This document shows, in pieces, positions 17,940-20,526 of a stretch of 20,526 bases of DNA (the first letter of the stretch is position 1; every line of letters starts with the position of its first letter). The translations under genes and the position numbers were made by a program. Source of the DNA: a virus; IMG/VR virus record IMGVR_UViG_3300035670_001460, positions 1 through 20,526 of that record; one strand, 5' to 3'. Under the pieces are notes generated by a model that saw only the letters and a program-made list of their open reading frames with translations, was not told the DNA's origin and did no database searches.

Positions 17940-18107
17940 GTGGAACTTTTAATTATCATTCTTTTTGGTGCTCTTTTTGCTTGGCTATGTGCCGAAATGG
18001 CAAAAACTCGTAACCGTGATACTACTGTGTGGGCTATTCTAGGTTTTCTATTTGGTCTGTTTGCAGTAATTGTACTAGCACTTATTGGCACAGCCAAATC
18101 TGACTAA
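17940..18107 (+). CDS. Small two-helix membrane protein (55 aa)
   Basis: GTG start with AAGGA about 6 bases upstream. MELLIIILFGALFAWLC is the first membrane segment, a short loop with basic residues (AKTRNRDTTV) follows, and WAILGFLFGLFAVIVLALIG is the second. The pattern of a C, then K/R-rich turn, then W...G..FG is one I recall from small phage membrane proteins. It has not been tied to a function. Possible roles such as superinfection exclusion are only speculation. It ends before the tRNA-Thr leader. Confidence 0.75.
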   Translation: MELLIIILFGALFAWLCAEMAKTRNRDTTVWAILGFLFGLFAVIVLALIGTAKSD

Positions 18108-18131
18108 CGGGTGGTCACGTAATAGACCCGC

Positions 18132-18153
18132 GAGACACCACGGTAAGTGTCTC
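18132..18153 (+). other. 7-bp hairpin before tRNA-Thr
   Basis: GAGACAC (18132-18138), loop CACGGTAA, GTGTCTC (18147-18153). No T-run follows. Likely a processing or stabilising hairpin just before the tRNA at 18160. Confidence 0.5.
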
Positions 18154-18159
18154 AACATT

Positions 18160-18235
18160 GCCCTTATAGCTCAGTTGGTAGAGCAGCTCACTTGTAATGA
18201 GAAGGTCCGGCGTTCAAGTCGTCGTGGGGGCACCA
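18160..18235 (+). tRNA. tRNA-Thr (anticodon UGU)
   Basis: Acceptor GCCCTTA pairs with TGGGGGC (two G-U); D-arm GCTC/GAGC; anticodon stem GCTCA/TGAGA with loop CTTGTAA gives UGU, reading ACA. T-arm CGGCG/CGTCG with TTCAAGT; CCA encoded. Confidence 0.92.
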
Positions 18236-18240
18236 TCTAT

Positions 18241-18367
18241 AAGTACCTGTTTGACACTTCGCCGGTCTGGCCGGAAGCAAGAGGCAGAATAAGGGTGTAT
18301 GGAGCAAGACCTGCATCGCTGCCACCAGACATAGACCGTCTCGTCAACGGATAATGGGCAGGTACTT
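18241..18367 (+). promoter_or_regulatory. Switch-like structured leader before small gene
   Basis: AAGTACCTG (18241-18249) can pair with CAGGTACTT (18359-18367), which includes the AGG ribosome-binding segment for the ATG at 18372. A second segment, ACCTGC (18309-18314), can pair with GCAGGT (18358-18363), overlapping the same target, so the two exclude each other. In between, CCGG/CCGG and GGCAG/CTGCC can fold. No known riboswitch class is recognised. Confidence 0.45.
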
Positions 18368-18371
18368 TTAC

Positions 18372-18545
18372 ATGGAATACTCTATATCAGATTATAACTA
18401 TATTGCAAGTGCTATTGGTAATGCCAAATTTAGTGGTCTGACCTTAGAACAAATTTGGTCGTGCATTGCAATGTGTGAAACAAGAGAACAACTTGATGCT
18501 GCTATATCAGCAGCTATCAGACTACAAGAGTTATCTAGGGGTTAA
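18372..18545 (+). CDS. Small hypothetical protein (57 aa)
   Basis: Start taken at ATG 18372, with AGG about 9 bases upstream, rather than ATG 18354 inside the leader fold. The protein (MEYSISDYNYIASAIG, then LTLEQIWSCIAMCETREQLD, AAISAAIRLQEL) is helical with two cysteines. No recognised family. Its last nine bases, including the stop, are the first nine bases of the tRNA-Trp gene, so it and the tRNA cannot be mature from one copy without processing damage to the mRNA end. Expression may be controlled by the leader structure. Confidence 0.6.
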   Translation: MEYSISDYNYIASAIGNAKFSGLTLEQIWSCIAMCETREQLDAAISAAIRLQELSRG

Positions 18546-18610
18546 GTGTTACGGTAGCACATCTCTCTCCAAAAGAGAAAGCCAGGGTTCAACTCCCTGT
18601 TCCCCTGCCA
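18537..18610 (+). tRNA. tRNA-Trp (anticodon CCA), unusual core
   Basis: Anticodon stem TCTCT/AGAGA with loop CTCCAAA gives CCA, reading UGG. T-arm CAGGG/CCCTG with TTCAACT. Discriminator G and encoded CCA match bacterial Trp. The acceptor starts AGGGG/CCCCT as in E. coli, but positions 6-67 and 7-66 are T-T. Position 8 is A and position 14 is T, the reverse of the usual U8-A14. It overlaps the upstream stop codon by nine bases. Confidence 0.8.
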
Positions 18611-18847
18611 AAATCAAAATGTCCATACTCGGACTGTGCTGTTTGTGCCAGCAGGCAGTACTACTAATACGACCCCATCCACCTCTCCTACTTATAGCCT
18701 TTGTAGTGATGTGCAACGCACGGAGTAAAAACACAGGTTAAGCTGCTGTGTAATAGGTCATCAAATCGGCTTGGTGAAGAGACTAAACACCTTAACGCAT
18801 CCTTTGAACATTGATGTAGGCTATCAACGATCATCGTAACAAATAAT
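18611..18847 (+). other. 237-base spacer, no confident gene
   Basis: Holds small hairpins: TGCTG/CAGCA (18638-18654), GTGC/GCAC, ACACAG/CTGTGT (18731-18752) and GGTG/CACC (18774-18791). A Cys/Leu-rich 40-codon frame (18619-18741) has no ribosome-binding site. TGCTG with a 7-base loop looks like an anticodon arm, but no T-arm follows. Confidence 0.3.
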
Positions 18848-18919
18848 GGGCTTGTCCATCGGGATGGGGGCTTCCCTTGCACGGAAGTTATGCGGGTTCG
18901 ACTCCCGACAGGTCCACCA
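18848..18919 (+). tRNA. tRNA-Ala (anticodon UGC), shortened D-arm
   Basis: Acceptor GGGCTTG pairs with CAGGTCC (two G-U-type pairs), discriminator A, encoded CCA. Anticodon stem CTTCC/GGAAG with loop CTTGCAC gives UGC, reading GCA. T-loop TTCGACT. The D-region folds only as CCAT/ATGG with a 4-base loop CGGG, much shorter than usual. Total length is 72 with CCA. Confidence 0.75.
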
Positions 18920-18945
18920 AAATTCAACGATAAGGCAGATGCCAT

Positions 18946-19083
18946 GTGGAGAGATACGCCGTTCAGCATGTACTCGTGCAACTAGAAAAACTAGCCAAGC
19001 AGCTAGAAGCAGAAAATCGCCCATCAAGGGCTTTGAGAACTGCCATAATTATGATTGCAAGGGAGATGCAGAATGGTTCTTGA
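18946..19083 (+). CDS. Tiny helical protein (45 aa) before SpeD homologue
   Basis: GTG start, with AAGG 12 bases upstream, in a frame that reads VERYAVQHVLVQLEKLAKQL, then EAENRPSRALRTAIIMIARE, MQNGS. This gives two clean amphipathic helices separated by a turn, unlike the other frame here, which is Arg/Ser/Cys-rich. It overlaps the SpeD ATG by 11 bases, suggesting coupling. No family recognised. Below common length cutoffs; its coding quality is the chief support. Confidence 0.5.
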   Translation: MERYAVQHVLVQLEKLAKQLEAENRPSRALRTAIIMIAREMQNGS

Positions 19084-19441
19084 ACACAAACACCTTATAG
19101 TTCGTACAGAAGTTAACCGCCCACCTACCAGTGAGGAATGGGCTGTTGAATGGGTACGGGATTTAATATCAAAGATAGGCATGAAGGCACTAGTTGGCCC
19201 TTTTGCTAAATATCTTGATGTTCCAGGAAATCGCGGGCTTACTGTAGCCTGCATTATAGAAACGTCGCATATAGCGATGCACGTATGGGATGAGCCTAGT
19301 CCGGCACTAATACAGTTGGATGTGTACACTTGCGGCTCTCTCGACATAAACATCATTTTTGATGAATTAAAGCAATTTGAACCTGTGAAGGTAGAATACA
19401 AGTATCTTGACAGAGAACATGGATTGAACGAAGTTCAATGA
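19073..19441 (+). CDS. speD: SpeD-like pyruvoyl-dependent decarboxylase (AdoMetDC family)
   Basis: A 122-residue protein of class-1b SpeD length, from ATG 19073 with GGGAG about 8 bases upstream. IETSHIAMHVWDE contains the pyruvoyl-forming Ser (S65, H66) and H70; LDVYTCGSLD contains C87, matching the family signature DVYTCGD. SpeD self-cleaves before the Ser to make the pyruvoyl group and decarboxylates S-adenosylmethionine for spermidine. The residue before the Ser is Thr64, where bacterial SpeD has Glu, and the acidic residue lies one position earlier. Some phage homologues have been reported to decarboxylate other amino acids instead, so substrate is uncertain. No speE-like gene is near. 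Confidence 0.85.
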   Translation: MVLEHKHLIVRTEVNRPPTSEEWAVEWVRDLISKIGMKALVGPFAKYLDVPGNRGLTVACIIETSHIAMHVWDEPSPALIQLDVYTCGSLDINIIFDELKQFEPVKVEYKYLDREHGLNEVQ

Positions 19442-19593
19442 GGTTGTGGAGATATTGGGCAAAAGCTCTTGGTGAAAAAGCTTCACCAGACGACACAGAG
19501 GCAGATATAGTAGCCACTATCAGGACGCTAATAGTAGCAATCTATATCATAACTAATATTGTTATTATCAGCGGAGTAATCCATCACTGGTAA
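19438..19593 (+). CDS. Small single-membrane-segment protein (51 aa)
   Basis: ATG overlaps the SpeD stop (ATGA), so translation is coupled. MRLWRYWAKALGEKASPDD is followed by TEADIVATIRTLIVAIYIITN and VIISGVIHHW: an N-terminal amphipathic part and one membrane helix near the C-terminus. The N-terminal W-x-Y-W-A-K-A-L-G-E-K block is one I recall in small marine-phage membrane proteins. Function unknown. Confidence 0.7.
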   Translation: MRLWRYWAKALGEKASPDDTEADIVATIRTLIVAIYIITNIVIISGVIHHW

Positions 19594-19600
19594 TCACAGT

Positions 19601-19675
19601 TGGGGGATAGTTCAGCGGTAGAACATCGGTTTTTGGTACCGAGTGTCGGGGGTTCGAGCCCTCCTCCCCCAGCCA
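19601..19675 (+). tRNA. tRNA-Gln (anticodon UUG)
   Basis: Acceptor TGGGGGA pairs with TCCCCCA, discriminator G, encoded CCA. Anticodon stem TCGGT/ACCGA with loop TTTTGGT gives UUG, reading CAA. T-loop TTCGAGC. The U1-A72 start is typical of bacterial Gln. Confidence 0.94.
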
Positions 19676-19676
19676 T

Positions 19677-19711
19677 ACAAACACTAGCACAAGCTAATCC
19701 AAAGTGTTTGT
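19677..19711 (+). other. 9-bp hairpin between tRNA-Gln and endolysin
   Basis: ACAAACACT (19677-19685) pairs with AGTGTTTGT (19703-19711) around a 17-base loop. No T-run. It ends one base before the GTG of the endolysin and may control translation or process the tRNA 3' end. An alternative GTG start (19704) is inside the right arm. Confidence 0.55.
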
Positions 19712-19712
19712 A

Positions 19713-20526
19713 GTGAGACTATATTTGACACTGACTAAACAACACGTAGAACAAATGCTGCACGGCAATCCAGACATAGACGAGTGGTTCTCGGCTATGT
19801 CTTTATTATTTCCACGGTATGAAATAAATACGCCTGCACGAATAGCCGGATTTGTAGCGCAATGCGGACATGAATCTAATAACTTCAAAGTGCTAGAAGA
19901 AAATCTTAACTACTCTGCTGAAGGGTTGAATAAGATATTTCCTAAATACTTTGTAAAAGCAGGTAGAGACGCACAAGCGTATCATAGACAGCCAGAAAAA
20001 ATTGCAAACATAGTATATGCTAGCCGTATGGGCAATGGTGGTACTGCAAGCGGTGAAGGATGGAAGTTTAGAGGTCGTGGAGTTATACAACTAACTGGTA
20101 AAGACAACTATTCTAGGTTTGCCAAGCACATCGGTAAGACATTAGACGAAACTATTGAATACTTAAAAACAAAACAAGGCGCACTAGAGAGTGCGTGCTG
20201 GTTCTGGAAAACTAATGGACTGAACGAGATAGCCGACAGCGGCGATATCGTGGCTATGACCAAACGTATCAATGGCGGAGTTATTGGACTAGAGGATAGA
20301 AAAAAACACTACGAACATGCTTTAGCAGTTCTAGGAGGTAAGGTCCGTGCAGTACACGATCAGATTACAGATGCCGTTACTCAAGCCTTAAAGAAAGGCG
20401 CTAATGGTCCTGCAGTTGCAAAAATGCAGAAAGCCTTAGGAATAAAAGCTGACGGCGATTTCGGCCCTGGAACAGAAGCAGCACTCAAGAAGTGGCAAGC
20501 TGCTAATGGATTAACTGCTGATGGCG
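19713..20526 (+). CDS. GH19 endolysin with C-terminal peptidoglycan-binding domain (partial)
   Basis: Runs off the window edge after 271 codons. The N-terminal 205 residues are a glycoside hydrolase family 19 (chitinase class I/lysozyme-like) domain: ARIAGFVAQCGHESNNF with the catalytic Glu, EENLNYSAEGLNKIFPKYF, KFRGRGVIQLTGKDNY and ESACWFWKTNGLN are diagnostic. From about residue 230 a PG_binding_1 repeat begins (GANGPAVAKMQKALGIKADGDFGPGTEAALKKWQ, shown in part). It would cut peptidoglycan at lysis. No signal peptide is seen, so a holin should deliver it. Start is GTG 19713; GTG 19704 is an alternative, and no strong ribosome-binding site is visible. Confidence 0.93.
   Translation, partial: MRLYLTLTKQHVEQMLHGNPDIDEWFSAMSLLFPRYEINTPARIAGFVAQCGHESNNFKVLEENLNYSAEGLNKIFPKYFVKAGRDAQAYHRQPEKIANIVYASRMGNGGTASGEGWKFRGRGVIQLTGKDNYSRFAKHIGKTLDETIEYLKTKQGALESACWFWKTNGLNEIADSGDIVAMTKRINGGVIGLEDRKKHYEHALAVLGGKVRAVHDQITDAVTQALKKGANGPAVAKMQKALGIKADGDFGPGTEAALKKWQAANGLTADG

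Noticed and set aside
18085-18354. 89-codon frame through tRNA-Thr
   Set aside because: It covers the tRNA and structured leader and has no family-like sequence.
18619-18741. 40-codon Cys/Leu-rich frame between tRNA-Trp and tRNA-Ala
   Set aside because: No ribosome-binding site, odd composition, and it coincides with hairpin-rich spacer.
18846-19100. 84-codon frame running through tRNA-Ala
   Set aside because: It contains a whole tRNA gene; the alternative frame at 18946-19083 looks more protein-like.

Overview
The window looks like part of a large, AT-rich genome of a tailed bacteriophage (Caudoviricetes), probably of an aquatic Gram-negative host. Support: dense, often overlapping short genes; phage-type accessory genes (PhoH ATPase, Hsp20, NAD-dependent DNA ligase, UV-damage endonuclease, SpeD homologue, bS21 homologue, GH19 endolysin); nine tRNA genes all carrying an encoded CCA; and a free-standing HNH endonuclease among the tRNAs. 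I see no integrase, transposase, capsid, terminase or replicase. Lysogeny cannot be judged and the host is inferred only loosely.

Layout. (1) Positions 1-2902, minus strand: glycan genes (a partial glycosyltransferase, a GT2-like glycosyltransferase, a sugar-nucleotide epimerase/dehydratase), then a bS21-like protein and a Cys-less glutaredoxin-like protein driven by a near-consensus sigma70 promoter. (2) Positions 2903-3070: divergent promoter region with a 12-bp palindrome. (3) Positions 3071-8011, plus strand: small unknown genes, a tail-anchored coiled-coil protein, Hsp20, a RecB-family PD-(D/E)XK nuclease overlapping PhoH, then a run of very small Lys/Ala-rich proteins. (4) Positions 8085-14569: UvdE-like endonuclease, a GT2-like glycosyltransferase, a DsbA-like DNA-binding protein, a cytidylyltransferase-like enzyme, then a zinc-ribbon, SprT-like metallopeptidase, membrane protein and DNA ligase run. 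(5) Positions 14656-20526: a putative DNA-binding protein, a strongly folded non-coding stretch, a SWIM zinc-finger protein, then tRNA genes (Arg-UCU, Arg-CCU, Met/Ile-CAU, Pro-UGG, Leu-UAA, Thr-UGU, Trp-CCA, Ala-UGC, Gln-UUG) mixed with tiny genes, HNH endonuclease, SpeD homologue and, at the edge, a GH19 endolysin with a peptidoglycan-binding domain.

How the parts fit. Most tRNAs read A-ending or AGG codons that this AT-rich DNA uses, so the set probably supplements the host supply. The bS21 homologue also points to control of translation. Ligase, PhoH, nuclease, UvdE and SprT-like proteins suggest DNA metabolism and repair. The glycosyltransferases, epimerase and cytidylyltransferase suggest glycan or capsule chemistry.

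The most interesting signal is a repeated regulatory layout. At three sigma70-like promoters (3410, 8027, 15302) the promoter DNA holds one arm of an inverted repeat. The other arm lies over, or just past, the ribosome-binding site and start codon of the gene. RNA started at the promoter lacks the first arm. RNA reading through from upstream would contain both and fold the translation start into a hairpin. Other structured RNA candidates are a roughly 300-nt element with a possible H-type pseudoknot (14990-15300) and a switch-like leader (18241-18367). Two tRNAs (Trp, Ala) also have unusual structure.
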